The notes under the pieces: model-generated
Databases searched by the model: none
The model's input: only the letters and a program-made list of their open reading frames with translations
Told to the model about the DNA's origin: nothing
Made by a program: the position numbers and the translations under genes
NCBI GenBank assembly: GCA_021825295.1
Contig: JAKAHV010000017.1
Location: forward strand, 1 to 61,025
Direction: 5' to 3'
Length of the DNA: 61,025 nucleotides
From: Nitrospirota bacterium
GTDB taxonomy: Bacteria > Nitrospirota > Thermodesulfovibrionia > Thermodesulfovibrionales > JdFR-88
Part shown: positions 14,763-23,593 of the stretch, in pieces
How the letters are laid out: the number at the start of each line of letters is the position of its first letter
Position numbering within the stretch: the stretch's first letter is position 1

Positions 14763-16202
14763 GTGAAAAAGACCGGAATTTTTCTTGTCTTGATTGCCTC
14801 GCTGTTCGTCTTGTCGATGGTGAAGAAGTCGGAGGCCGTGCCTTCATATGCGCGCCAGCTAAAAAAACCCTGCACGGCCTGTCATACCATATGGCCGAAC
14901 TTAAACCAGTATGGCAGGCAGTTCAAGGTAAAGGCATACACGGATGCGTCTCCCGACTGGGGGGTAATTTCCAAGGACAGGCTTAATCTATTTTATGTCT
15001 TCCCCGTTTCCGCGCGGATCCTTTTCGTGCCTTACCAGCTTGAGCAGGACGCATCCGGCGCGACCCCCGGCGCGGGCAACCCCGGTTACGGCAATGGCGG
15101 CTACAACGCGAACTCTACGTTCCTCGACAACATGCAGTTTTTTCTTGCCGGCAGGGTCTACAAATATGCAGGCATATTCACCAGTATAGAGGGCACCGAC
15201 TCAACAAACTTCTCCGTGGCGACCGCCAAGGTCGCCTTCGCATATCCCATTTCCGAGGGCAACACCCTGGGGCTGGTGCTGTTTCAGGGCCTGGCGACTT
15301 CCGCGGACCCGTTTGACAGCCTCGGTGGTTGGGACAGGGACATCGCGACCCCCGATTCCGAGGGCCTCCCCTGGGTGCTCAACAAGGGGTGGACTTATAA
15401 TTTCTGGAGCGGCGGCAATTACGGCGCGGTGGTCCACGGGTATTTCCTTGGCAACCGGCTCTACGGCGCAATCGGCGCCATGAGGGGCGGTGATGTCAAG
15501 GACGCGGACCTGCTTGCGGTAGGAGATCCTCATTTCATGCACGGTTTGGGGTCCAATCCTTTTTCCACCGCGGAGGGCACTACGGGCAACCCGTTTGGCT
15601 TTTATGCGCGCGCCGCGTGGGACCAGAAACTCTCCAACGGAGCCGTCACCTTCGGCGGCGCCGTCTATACCGGGGAGGAAAAGGTGCTTGCCACCGATGG
15701 GGCAACCATCGTCTCCACCCGCGCGAACAGGCAATACATAGACGCCTCGCTTGAGCAGAATTTCGGTGAGGACCACCTGGTTGAGGCGAAGGCCATTTAC
15801 GGATTCGGCCAGGAATCCGGGCTTGCGCCGCTCGAGGCGATTGCGGCCGGGGCCAACGGCACCCTGGGCCCCGCTGCCGGCGGCACGCTTGAAGACAAGA
15901 GAAGTTTCAACGGCGGGGCGATTGAGGCGGACTACTTTTACCAGAGGACCTACGGCATCGTGGGCCAGTACAACTGGGTCACGAACTCCAAGGTCCAAAT
16001 CTCCGATTTCGATCCGGCAACAAGCCAGCACACATGGCTTGTCGGCCTGAACTACCTGCCGTGGCTCAACACCAAGATACAGTTCATCTACGCCAATATA
16101 AGAAGCAATTACCTGCCCGGCGCGGTAAGCGCCGCAACGGGCGCTCCGCTTACCGCGGAGACCGACAAGTTGTACAAAGTCCTGGTGGACGTGGCGTTCT
16201 GA
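14763..16202 (+). CDS. Exported monohaem cytochrome c / porin-like outer-membrane protein
   Basis: 479 residues, GTG start seven bases after AAGGAGG. A signal peptide (FLVLIASLFVLSMVKKSEA) is followed by VPSYARQLKKPCTACHTIWP with one CXXCH haem site at residues 37-41 and then NLNQYGRQFKVKAYTD, a signature I associate with a family of haem-bearing porin-like proteins. The remaining ~400 residues are rich in alternating aromatic, Gly and Asn patterns that suit beta strands, ending in VLVDVAF with a terminal Phe, typical of outer-membrane barrels. It may pass electrons or substrate across the outer membrane. No barrel homolog can be named with certainty. Confidence 0.75.
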   Translation: MKKTGIFLVLIASLFVLSMVKKSEAVPSYARQLKKPCTACHTIWPNLNQYGRQFKVKAYTDASPDWGVISKDRLNLFYVFPVSARILFVPYQLEQDASGATPGAGNPGYGNGGYNANSTFLDNMQFFLAGRVYKYAGIFTSIEGTDSTNFSVATAKVAFAYPISEGNTLGLVLFQGLATSADPFDSLGGWDRDIATPDSEGLPWVLNKGWTYNFWSGGNYGAVVHGYFLGNRLYGAIGAMRGGDVKDADLLAVGDPHFMHGLGSNPFSTAEGTTGNPFGFYARAAWDQKLSNGAVTFGGAVYTGEEKVLATDGATIVSTRANRQYIDASLEQNFGEDHLVEAKAIYGFGQESGLAPLEAIAAGANGTLGPAAGGTLEDKRSFNGGAIEADYFYQRTYGIVGQYNWVTNSKVQISDFDPATSQHTWLVGLNYLPWLNTKIQFIYANIRSNYLPGAVSAATGAPLTAETDKLYKVLVDVAF

Positions 16203-16233
16203 GATAAAAGAAATCTGAAGAAAGGCGATTTGA

Positions 16234-17982
16234 ATGGCAGAGGTATCGGTAGGTAAGGGTCTGACAAAAGGGATCGTGAAATTCCTCGTCATACTGGGCG
16301 CGGGTTTCGCCGCGCTGTTCGTCCTGAAAGGAGTGCTGGCGCCGCCGACGGCGGACGGCTACAGGTTTTTCCCCGTCATCGGCAGCCGGGACTGGATATG
16401 GGTGGTCGCGCAGACACACCTGGATTTCGCGGCGTTCGTCCTTGGCGTTCCGATATTCGCCGTGACGATGGAGTTCATCGGATGGAGAAAAGGCGACCCG
16501 CGCCTGGACCGGATCGCGTACGACTTCGCAAAACTCTTCACGCTCGCGTACACCTTCACCGCGTTCATGGGCGCGGTCTTTCTTGTAAGCGTGCCCCTGC
16601 TCTACCCGAAGTTCATCTCCTACATGATGCAGATACTGGGCTACACCTGGTGGATTTACCTTGGCGTGATGCTGGCGGAAGTCGTGGTCTGCTACCTCTA
16701 CTTCTATTCCTGGAAGAAGCTCAAGGACAGGAAGGGGCTCCACGTGTTTCTGGGCGGGCTGCTGAACTTCTTCGGGTTGCTGCTGCTGCTCATCACAAGC
16801 ATCTGGGTCGGCTTCATGACCACTCCCGCCGGCGTCAGCAAGACCGGAGCGCTTATAAACAGGTGGGCGACAATACACACCCATATGTGGCTGCCCCTCA
16901 CCCTCCACAGGTTCATCGCGAACATCGTCTTCGGCGCGGGCATCGCGGCGGCATACGCCGCGTTCAGGTTTATAACCTCAAAAACACCCGAAGAAAAGGC
17001 GTACTACGACTGGATGGGCTATACCTCTGCCACCATATCGATCGGGGTCTCGCTTCTGTTGCCCGGGGTGGGCTATCTGCTTGGGGTGGAGATATATTCC
17101 TTCAACGAGCAAATGGGCATCCAGCTCATGGGTGGGTTTTTTGCCTGGCTCTGGGTCATGCAGGCGATGCTCATAGGGGCGATACTCTTCTTCATCAACT
17201 ACTACCTGTGGATATCACTGCATAAGATGCCCGGTGGCGAGCGGTACTACGGGCAGGTGAAATACCTGTTCATCGTTGTGCTGCTGGGCTATGTCATATG
17301 GATCACGCCGCATGACATAGCCCTCTCCCTCTCGGAGGCCAGGAGGATCGGCGCGTATCACCCGGTGCTTGGCAAGCTTGGCGTCATGGCGGCCAAGAAC
17401 ACCGCCGTCATACTCTCCTATCTGGCCACCTTTCTCTCCTTTTCGATCTTCCGGATGAGCAACAAGGAGCCGGTCGTACCCTGGGCGAAGGCGGGCCGCG
17501 TGCTAAAGGCGCTGATCATAACCGTCTCCACAGGCGGCGTGCTTTTCCTGGGGGTGCTGGGTTACACCGTCTCCGCGGAAGTCCGGGTGGGCGTTCTCTC
17601 CCCCATACAGTTCAGCCTATTCTTCATTGCGATCCTGGCCCTTTTCCTCCTGGATTTCTTCATGTACAGGGGCGCAAGGATAATCGGAGAGCCGCGCTGG
17701 GGGCAGATGCCTGAACGCTCCCAGTACGCGCTCATCGCCATAACCGTTACTTTCACATGGCTCATGGGGATGCTGGGCTACATGAGGGCCGGCGCAAGGC
17801 AGTACTGGCACGTCTACGGCATCATGATGAACAAGGCCCCTGACGCATACCTGCCCACCGCCGGTGTCGCCTCCATCATAGTCACCATCACGACCCTGCT
17901 GTTTTTGCTGATGGTCGCTTTTGTATTCTGGAGCATAATGAGACTGGAGAAGTTCTCGGAGCGGAGGGTGACCGGGCAATGA
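16234..17982 (+). CDS. CydA-like cytochrome bd-type oxidase subunit I, divergent
   Basis: A 582-residue integral membrane protein with about 14 hydrophobic segments. It aligns by eye with CydA: QTHLDFAAF (His62, like the b595 ligand), LAEVVVCYLYFY (Glu149), ITSIWVGFMTTPAG (like the NGWM region) and TLHRFIANIVFGAGI (His225, like the b558 ligand). In canonical CydA a GWxxxExGRQPW motif binds quinol; here the matching place (about 516-529) reads YMRAGARQYWHVYG, without the Glu and with altered GRQPW. No CydB follows; instead cytochromes c do. I infer a bd-like complex that may take electrons from cytochrome c or cupredoxin. Nitrospira genomes are known to carry bd-like oxidases. Confidence 0.8.
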   Translation: MAEVSVGKGLTKGIVKFLVILGAGFAALFVLKGVLAPPTADGYRFFPVIGSRDWIWVVAQTHLDFAAFVLGVPIFAVTMEFIGWRKGDPRLDRIAYDFAKLFTLAYTFTAFMGAVFLVSVPLLYPKFISYMMQILGYTWWIYLGVMLAEVVVCYLYFYSWKKLKDRKGLHVFLGGLLNFFGLLLLLITSIWVGFMTTPAGVSKTGALINRWATIHTHMWLPLTLHRFIANIVFGAGIAAAYAAFRFITSKTPEEKAYYDWMGYTSATISIGVSLLLPGVGYLLGVEIYSFNEQMGIQLMGGFFAWLWVMQAMLIGAILFFINYYLWISLHKMPGGERYYGQVKYLFIVVLLGYVIWITPHDIALSLSEARRIGAYHPVLGKLGVMAAKNTAVILSYLATFLSFSIFRMSNKEPVVPWAKAGRVLKALIITVSTGGVLFLGVLGYTVSAEVRVGVLSPIQFSLFFIAILALFLLDFFMYRGARIIGEPRWGQMPERSQYALIAITVTFTWLMGMLGYMRAGARQYWHVYGIMMNKAPDAYLPTAGVASIIVTITTLLFLLMVAFVFWSIMRLEKFSERRVTGQ

Positions 17983-18506
17983 AAAAAGGCGTCCTGAAAC
18001 TGGCCCTCATCGTGATAGTGCTCAATCTGGTTTTCGTGTATATCGGTCTTGAGTATCTTCCGCAGTCCGAATCGAAGCCGCCCAAGACGATAGTGCTGAA
18101 GCCTGGAATCTCCCAGGCGGACCTCGTGGCGATCGGCGAAAAGATAGTCTTCGGGAAAGGGCAGTGCATGGTCTGCCACAGCGAGCAGCCCTCCACGACG
18201 GAACGCGCGCCGGCCATGTCCACCATAGGCGCCGAGATCGCCAGGGAGGCAAAGGCGCGCGGCATACCCCCGGAGCAGCAGCTTTTCGAGGCGCTGGTCA
18301 ACCCGGGGGCGTACGTTGTAAAGGGATTTGAAAACATAATGCCCCCCGCGAACCAGCCCCCCACGTCGCTTACAGACGGGGAGATCATCGCGGTGGCCGC
18401 CTATCTGCAGAGCCAGGGGGCCTCGGTGACGGTCTCCTATCCCGGTTCCGTCCCGCTTCTGAAGGCGCAAGAGCAGAAGGCTGCCCAGGCGGGGGCGTAC
18501 AAATGA
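17979..18506 (+). CDS. Membrane-anchored monohaem cytochrome c
   Basis: 175 residues, ATGA overlap with the CydA-like gene, so the two are co-translated. One N-terminal membrane anchor (KLALIVIVLNLVFVYIGLEYL) and no cleavage site, then CMVCH at residues 63-67. The distal haem ligand is probably the Met in FENIMPPAN. The C-terminal DGEIIAVAAYLQSQ is the usual final helix of class I cytochromes c. It probably delivers electrons to, or is a subunit of, the CydA-like complex. Confidence 0.88.
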   Translation: MKKGVLKLALIVIVLNLVFVYIGLEYLPQSESKPPKTIVLKPGISQADLVAIGEKIVFGKGQCMVCHSEQPSTTERAPAMSTIGAEIAREAKARGIPPEQQLFEALVNPGAYVVKGFENIMPPANQPPTSLTDGEIIAVAAYLQSQGASVTVSYPGSVPLLKAQEQKAAQAGAYK

Positions 18507-18588
18507 AACAGGAAATGAGAGCGCCTGAAATGAAAAACACAATCTTGACCAAGAAACGGCCCGGCGCCGCCACAGGAGGACCCCGGTA

Positions 18589-19392
18589 ATGCACTACATA
18601 TTCCCCGCGCTTGCCATTATCGGGCTTGCAATCGCCATCCTTGCGGCCCTCAGGAAATCGCCGTTTTTCAATTACCTGGGCATCCTGCTGGCAATCTACG
18701 CAGGGCTGAAGAGCCTGTCTCTCATCATGCCCCCGCTGCCGTCGCAGGTCGTCCATATGTACATGGTCGTCGCCGTTTTGACCTTTCTCATCTATTTTTC
18801 AATCAGCGAGGAGACCTTTCACGCGTTCCTGCGGCCGATAAGGACCGTACTCGCCGATGACGATAAAAAGGCCCTGCGAGTGGCCATCGTGTACATATTC
18901 ATCCCTCTGCTGGCCGCCTATATCGCCTATTCCGGCGTCTCTCCGTCGTTTACCCCCCCGGTCAGCCCGAGGATATCACATCCGGAGCCGCCGATGCAGA
19001 TGACCTTCAAGGGCCAGACCATAAAGATACTCGGCCTGCAAAACCCATTGCGCCAGGACACCGCGAACTTCGGCAAATACGTGGAGGCGGGCAAGAAGGT
19101 TTACTACCAGAACTGCTTTTTCTGCCACGGCGACGGCCTCAACGGCAAGGGCATCTTCGCGGACGCCTTCAACCCGCCGCCTCCTCCGTTTATGGGAACG
19201 GACACGATAGCACAGTTGCCGGAGTCCTACGTTTTCTGGAGGGTGGCAAAGGGATGGACGGCGCTGCCGCCGGGCTCCCATCCATGGGACTCCGCCATGC
19301 CGGAATTCGAGAATTTTTTGGACCAGAATTCCATCTGGGAGGCGAGCATGTTCATATATTACGCGAGCGGGAATAAACCCAGGACATTCTAA
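18589..19392 (+). CDS. Membrane protein with C-terminal cytochrome c domain
   Basis: 267 residues. Four membrane segments occupy residues 1-115, followed by a proline-rich linker and a periplasmic class I cytochrome domain with CFFCHGDGLNGKG (haem site 176-180) and a probable Met ligand in DSAMPEF. The CHGDGLNGKG form is typical of cytochromes in respiratory complexes. The multi-helix N-terminal part does not match a family I recognise; a role as a quinol- or membrane-embedded subunit replacing CydB is a guess. The gene follows the preceding cytochrome by about 80 bases and is followed by the next after four bases. Confidence 0.8.
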   Translation: MHYIFPALAIIGLAIAILAALRKSPFFNYLGILLAIYAGLKSLSLIMPPLPSQVVHMYMVVAVLTFLIYFSISEETFHAFLRPIRTVLADDDKKALRVAIVYIFIPLLAAYIAYSGVSPSFTPPVSPRISHPEPPMQMTFKGQTIKILGLQNPLRQDTANFGKYVEAGKKVYYQNCFFCHGDGLNGKGIFADAFNPPPPPFMGTDTIAQLPESYVFWRVAKGWTALPPGSHPWDSAMPEFENFLDQNSIWEASMFIYYASGNKPRTF

Positions 19393-19396
19393 ATCA

Positions 19397-21019
19397 ATGA
19401 TAAAAAACATGAAAAAAAACAATATCCACCTCGTTCAGTTTCTCATTCTCTCCTATCTGGTCTTGCTGCTGCCCGTAAGCGCATGGCCGCAGGACAAGGG
19501 CAAGGCAATTTACGACAAGTGGTGCTCGCAGTGCCACGGGGTCGACGGCAAGGGCGACGGCTACGCGGCGAATTTCGTCTTCCCGAAGCCGAGGGATTTC
19601 ACCACCGGCACGTTTAAATACCTGACGGTCCCCACCGGCTATCCCACAACCGATGCCGCAATCGCGAAGATCATCAGAGACGGCAACCCCGGCACGTCCA
19701 TGCCGCCATGGAAGCGGTTCAGCGACGCGGACGTAAGCGCGCTTGTGCAATACATCAAGAAGTTCTCCCCTCCGGACGTCTGGTCGGTTACAGGCACGCC
19801 GATAAAGGTTGGCAAGCCGCCCGCCAAAAGCGCCAAGCTTCTTGCCATGGGCAAGCAGCTCTACAAGAAGGCCAAGTGCTGGGAATGCCACGGCCTGGCC
19901 GGCAGGGGCGACGGAATAAAAGGCTGGCAGCCCAAGTTCAGGGACGACTGGCACAACAAGATATATCCCGCGGACCAGACGGAGCCCTGGAGTTACATCG
20001 ATGGCTCGTCGCTGAAAGCCATATATCTGACGGTAACCGCGGGCATAGGCGGCACGCCGATGACCTCCTACGGAGACACCCTCAACGATCAGCAGAGGTG
20101 GGCACTGGCCTACTACGTCCAGTCGGAGCAGCTTAAAAGGTACCTGGGCATTACTATCAAGGTGGCAAGGGTCAGGGCGCTGCCAACATCGACGACCGAT
20201 CCCGTCTGGAACAAGGTCCCCTACCTGGATATCCCGATGGCGGGGCAGATCATGTTCCACCCGAGAAATTTCACGCCGCTCATCAACAACGTCAGGGTCA
20301 GGGGGGTGTACACGGACTCCGCCCTGGAGGTCATGCTCACATGGACATGCAAGCAGGCAAGCTTCCTGAGCCCTGCCGTGATCGCCAACGCGGCTGCAGC
20401 ATCGGGCGGAGCCGGCGCCCCCGGACCGGCGGGAGGGGCTCCCCCATCTGACCCCGCGGCTGCTGGCGGCGGCGCGCCGGGCATCGGCAACGCCGCGGGG
20501 ATTACAAACGCCGTTGTGTACCCCGACGGGGCACGCCTCCAGTTTCCGTCGAAGGTCACCCCGGGCGTGAAACCGTATTTCTTCGGAGGCGACAGCACGA
20601 ACCCCGTCAATATCTGGTGGTGGAAGGTCTCGGACAAGGACCGCGCGGTGGAATGGATCGGCTCCGGGCCTGCCAATCTTGCTGAGCAGGCCAGACAGGA
20701 CGTTCAGGTGATAGAGAGCTTCAAGGACGGCCAGTACAGGGTGATCTTCAAGCGGGCCCTGGACACCGGAGGCAAGGACGACACGGTCTTCAAGGTCGGG
20801 GAGTTCATGCCTTTCTCTATCACCGTGTATGACGGAAGAAACGGAGAACACGGCAATAAGGGCACGGTATCGGACTGGTACTACATGGTCCTGATACCAA
20901 AGACGCCCCTCAAGGTATATGTGCTGCCGCCGGTAGTGTTCATTATCGTTCTTTTGATAGGCATCGCCCTGCACAAGGCGTCAAAAAAAGGGGCGTTAAA
21001 AAAAGGGCCCTCGGCCTGA
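19397..21019 (+). CDS. Dihaem cytochrome c fused to an ethylbenzene-dehydrogenase-gamma/NxrC-like haem domain
   Basis: 540 residues. A signal sequence (LILSYLVLLLPVSAWPQ) is followed by two class I cytochrome modules, CSQCHGVDGKGDG (haem at 43-47) and CWECHGLAGRGDG (161-165). From about residue 255 the pattern TTDPVWNKVPYLDIPM ... VRGVYTDSALEVMLTW ... YRVIFKRALDTGGKDD ... SDWYYMVL resembles the b-haem-binding gamma subunits of the DMSO-reductase family (EbdC, ClrC, NxrC). A Gly/Ala/Pro-rich insert sits near 325-360. A C-terminal membrane helix (VFIIVLLIGIALH) anchors it. No molybdopterin partner is in the window, so it may pair with this oxidase cluster instead. Confidence 0.82.
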   Translation: MIKNMKKNNIHLVQFLILSYLVLLLPVSAWPQDKGKAIYDKWCSQCHGVDGKGDGYAANFVFPKPRDFTTGTFKYLTVPTGYPTTDAAIAKIIRDGNPGTSMPPWKRFSDADVSALVQYIKKFSPPDVWSVTGTPIKVGKPPAKSAKLLAMGKQLYKKAKCWECHGLAGRGDGIKGWQPKFRDDWHNKIYPADQTEPWSYIDGSSLKAIYLTVTAGIGGTPMTSYGDTLNDQQRWALAYYVQSEQLKRYLGITIKVARVRALPTSTTDPVWNKVPYLDIPMAGQIMFHPRNFTPLINNVRVRGVYTDSALEVMLTWTCKQASFLSPAVIANAAAASGGAGAPGPAGGAPPSDPAAAGGGAPGIGNAAGITNAVVYPDGARLQFPSKVTPGVKPYFFGGDSTNPVNIWWWKVSDKDRAVEWIGSGPANLAEQARQDVQVIESFKDGQYRVIFKRALDTGGKDDTVFKVGEFMPFSITVYDGRNGEHGNKGTVSDWYYMVLIPKTPLKVYVLPPVVFIIVLLIGIALHKASKKGALKKGPSA

Positions 21020-21031
21020 TCGGCGGCAAGC

Positions 21032-22033
21032 ATGTATAAAAAGATACTGATCCCGATAGACAACTCCAGGTATTCCCCCTGGTGCACGGAGCTGGGCATC
21101 GCGCTTGCCAGGCGTTTCGGCTCCGAGCTTACCGGCAACCATGTCTACAGCGCGGGCCTTCATGACAGGAGGTTCCGTGACATGGAGGGGGGACTGCCCG
21201 GACATTACCAGCAAGAGGAAAAGCTGAAAAAATCCAGAAAGGTCCACGATTCGCTCATAGGCGACGGGCTCAGGCTCATCTCGGACGCCTATCTTGATTC
21301 GTTCAAGAAGGAGTGCTCCGCGGCCGGCGTAGCTTTTGACTGCAGGCTGATGGAAGGCAAGAACTGGCTCCAGATCGTCAGAGACGTAAGGGCGAGCGGT
21401 TATGACCTCGTCATAATGGGCATACTCGGCCTTGGGGCGGTAAACGGCAGCCTCATAGGCGGCGTATGCGAGCGGGTGGCAAGGAGGGTGACGGCCGATG
21501 TGCTGGTCGTAAAAAACTCTTTCCCCGGGCCATCAGGCAGCCCCATGACCGGAAGGATCTGCGCCGCTATAGATGGCAGCATCCAGGCCTTTTCCGCGTT
21601 CGGGAAGGCCCTCGCCCTCGGCAGGGAGTTTGGAATGGATATCGAGGCCGTGGCCGTTTACGATCCGCATTTTCATCGCAGGGCGTTCGAGTCCCTGGTA
21701 AAGGTCCTGTCAAGCGAGGCCCAGAAGATATTCAAGTTCAAGGAGCAGGAAAAACTCCATGACGAAATAATCGATGACGGACTGGGCAAGATATACCAGG
21801 GCGCGCTCGATGAGGCAAGACGGATGGGCCTTGAGGCCGGCGTGGAGGTCAGGACCACCCTGCTGGCCGGCAAGGCAAGCCACGAGATATGCGAGCATCT
21901 TAAGAAAGACCCCCCTGCCCTCTTCGTTGCGGGCAGGTTCGGCGCCCACCAGACGGAGGAGCTCGACATAGGCAATACTGCCGAGAACCTGCTTCGCACT
22001 GCGCCATGCAACGTGCTTCTTGCGGGTGTCTGA
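21032..22033 (+). CDS. Tandem universal stress protein
   Basis: 333 residues with two UspA domains. The first starts YKKILIPIDNSRYSPW and has the ATP-site pattern GILGLGAVNGSLIGGVCERV; the second starts ICAAIDGSIQAFSAFGKAL and ends GRFGAHQTEELDIGNTAENLL, then APCNVLLA. The Gly-x2-Gly-x9-Gly pattern in the first domain suggests nucleotide binding. It follows the dihaem cytochrome by 12 bases and precedes the radical SAM gene by 14 bases, so it belongs to the respiratory operon; a link to redox stress or energy state is likely but not shown. Confidence 0.9.
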   Translation: MYKKILIPIDNSRYSPWCTELGIALARRFGSELTGNHVYSAGLHDRRFRDMEGGLPGHYQQEEKLKKSRKVHDSLIGDGLRLISDAYLDSFKKECSAAGVAFDCRLMEGKNWLQIVRDVRASGYDLVIMGILGLGAVNGSLIGGVCERVARRVTADVLVVKNSFPGPSGSPMTGRICAAIDGSIQAFSAFGKALALGREFGMDIEAVAVYDPHFHRRAFESLVKVLSSEAQKIFKFKEQEKLHDEIIDDGLGKIYQGALDEARRMGLEAGVEVRTTLLAGKASHEICEHLKKDPPALFVAGRFGAHQTEELDIGNTAENLLRTAPCNVLLAGV

Positions 22034-22047
22034 CAACAGGGCCTGAA

Positions 22048-23337
22048 ATGCTGAGAGAGAATCTGTCCATCATATCCTGGAACGTAACGGGAAAATGCAA
22101 TCTGCGCTGCGGCCACTGCTATCTGCCCGCGCGCTTTGTCCCTTCAGTTGCCGGCGATGCCGCCGCGGCGGACGGCGCTGACGAACTCGACAACGCCCAG
22201 GCCCTTCGTCTCATAGACCAGATTGCCCTCGTGAATCCGGAGACCATGCTCATCCTCTCGGGCGGCGAACCCCTGCTGCGGCGGGACATTTACGAGCTTG
22301 CCTCGCACGCCAGGCACAAGGGGATGATGGTGGTGGCCGGCACGAACGGGACCCTCGTCGACGAGGCGGCGGCCCGCAGGATGAAGGAAAGCGGAATATC
22401 CGGAGTCAGCATCGGGCTCGACTCCGCAACGGCGGAAATCCATGACGGCGTCCGGGCCTTCCCGGGGGCGTGGGCCGCGGCGGTAAACGCCGCGCGGCTC
22501 TGCAAGTCGCAGGGGCTTTCGGTCCAGATAAACACGGTCGTCACAAGCAGAAACCTGGCTGGCATCCCGGCGCTCATAGAGTTCGCGGAGGAGCTGGGAG
22601 CGAAGGTCTTCAGCCCGTTTTTCCTTGTGTGCACGGGGCGCGCGGAAGAGCTGACCGATATCACCGCCGGGCAGTACGAAGAGGTTTTGTCCTTCATTGC
22701 CGGCCTGGGCGGCAACCACCTGGAGATGATGATCAGGACGCGCTGCGCCCCAACCATGAGAAGGATACTCCACCAGCGCAACCCTGGCTCCCCCCTTCTG
22801 CAGATGGACACCGGGCGCTGCCTCGCCGGCCACACATACTGCAGGATAACCCCGGACGGGACTGTCACGGCGTGCCCGTATCTGCCGCTGCCTCTTGGCA
22901 ACGTGAGGACCTCGGATTTCGGCGATATCTGGAAGACGTCGCCCGTCCTTGAATCGCTCAGGACGGCTGAAGGCGCGCTGAAGGGCAAATGCGGGGCCTG
23001 CGAGTACCGCCTGCTTTGCGGCGGATGCAGGGCCAAGGCGTATTCCCTTAAAAACGATTATCTCGGGGAAGACCCCTGGTGCGCTTATTCCCCCGCGGGG
23101 GGGGATGTGATAAAACCCCCGAGGCTCGCCGCGGAAGACGCGGCGGATGCCGGAGCGCGTCCCCGATGGAGCGAAGAGGCCATGGAGAGGCTTGGCCGGG
23201 TCCCATTTTTCGTGAGGTCCATGGTAAAGGCGGCAGTGGAGCGCTACGCAGCCGAGCGTGGCTGCAATGAAATCACGCCGGAGATGATGGAGGAACTCAA
23301 AAGCCGGGTAAGGAGGCCGGCCATGGATGGGCATTGA
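22048..23337 (+). CDS. Radical SAM/SPASM protein with a C-terminal PCP-red-like domain (NirJ/AhbD-like)
   Basis: 429 residues from the ATG at 22048. The 4Fe-4S radical SAM motif is CNLRCGHC (Cys17, Cys21, Cys24), with LILSGGEPLLRRDI after it. A SPASM region follows: CRITPDGTVTACPYLPLPLG and later CGACEYRLLCGGCRAKAY with further cysteines. The last ~55 residues (WSEEAMERLGRVPFFVRSMV, IERYA-like VERYAAERGCNEIT) resemble the small domain found in protochlorophyllide reductase subunits and in some haem-synthesis radical SAM enzymes. Together with the cytochromes nearby this suggests a role in tetrapyrrole (haem or haem d1-like) maturation. Substrate is not determined by sequence alone. Confidence 0.85.
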   Translation: MLRENLSIISWNVTGKCNLRCGHCYLPARFVPSVAGDAAAADGADELDNAQALRLIDQIALVNPETMLILSGGEPLLRRDIYELASHARHKGMMVVAGTNGTLVDEAAARRMKESGISGVSIGLDSATAEIHDGVRAFPGAWAAAVNAARLCKSQGLSVQINTVVTSRNLAGIPALIEFAEELGAKVFSPFFLVCTGRAEELTDITAGQYEEVLSFIAGLGGNHLEMMIRTRCAPTMRRILHQRNPGSPLLQMDTGRCLAGHTYCRITPDGTVTACPYLPLPLGNVRTSDFGDIWKTSPVLESLRTAEGALKGKCGACEYRLLCGGCRAKAYSLKNDYLGEDPWCAYSPAGGDVIKPPRLAAEDAADAGARPRWSEEAMERLGRVPFFVRSMVKAAVERYAAERGCNEITPEMMEELKSRVRRPAMDGH

Positions 23338-23593
23338 AATTCATTTGACGCATGGGGAAAAGGCATTTCTGCTTCGGGTTGCCAGGAGGAGGAAGTTCTG
23401 GCTTCTGTTTAGCATACTTTCAGTCAGCGTGGCGGTTTTTTTCGCTATATACCACGGCCTCATCAGGAGGGATTTTACTCCGCCGGAATTCGTGATAATA
23501 CTGCTTCTGCTTTTGTCCAGCCGCTCGCAGTTGAGGATATGGAAGACCGCGAGGATATTCGAAAAAATAAAACCGCACATCAGCGGCCAGTAA
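23327..23593 (+). CDS. Small membrane protein of unknown function
   Basis: 88 residues overlapping the end of the radical SAM gene by 11 bases. Two membrane segments: FWLLFSILSVSVAVFFAIYH and FVIILLLLLSS. A basic patch (RVARRRK) precedes the first. The C terminus is polar and cytoplasmic-looking. The TAA stop overlaps the next ATG as TAATG. No family recognised; tight coupling on both sides argues that it is real. Confidence 0.7.
   Translation: MGIEIHLTHGEKAFLLRVARRRKFWLLFSILSVSVAVFFAIYHGLIRRDFTPPEFVIILLLLLSSRSQLRIWKTARIFEKIKPHISGQ

Noticed and set aside
19394-20974. 526-residue minus-strand open frame opposite the dihaem cytochrome gene
   Set aside because: It is a G+C-bias shadow. The plus strand has signal peptide, two CXXCH motifs and domain homology; the minus frame has none.
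22144-23334. 396-residue minus-strand frame opposite the radical SAM gene
   Set aside because: The plus strand has the CX3CX2C motif and SPASM cysteines in order; the minus frame is a shadow.
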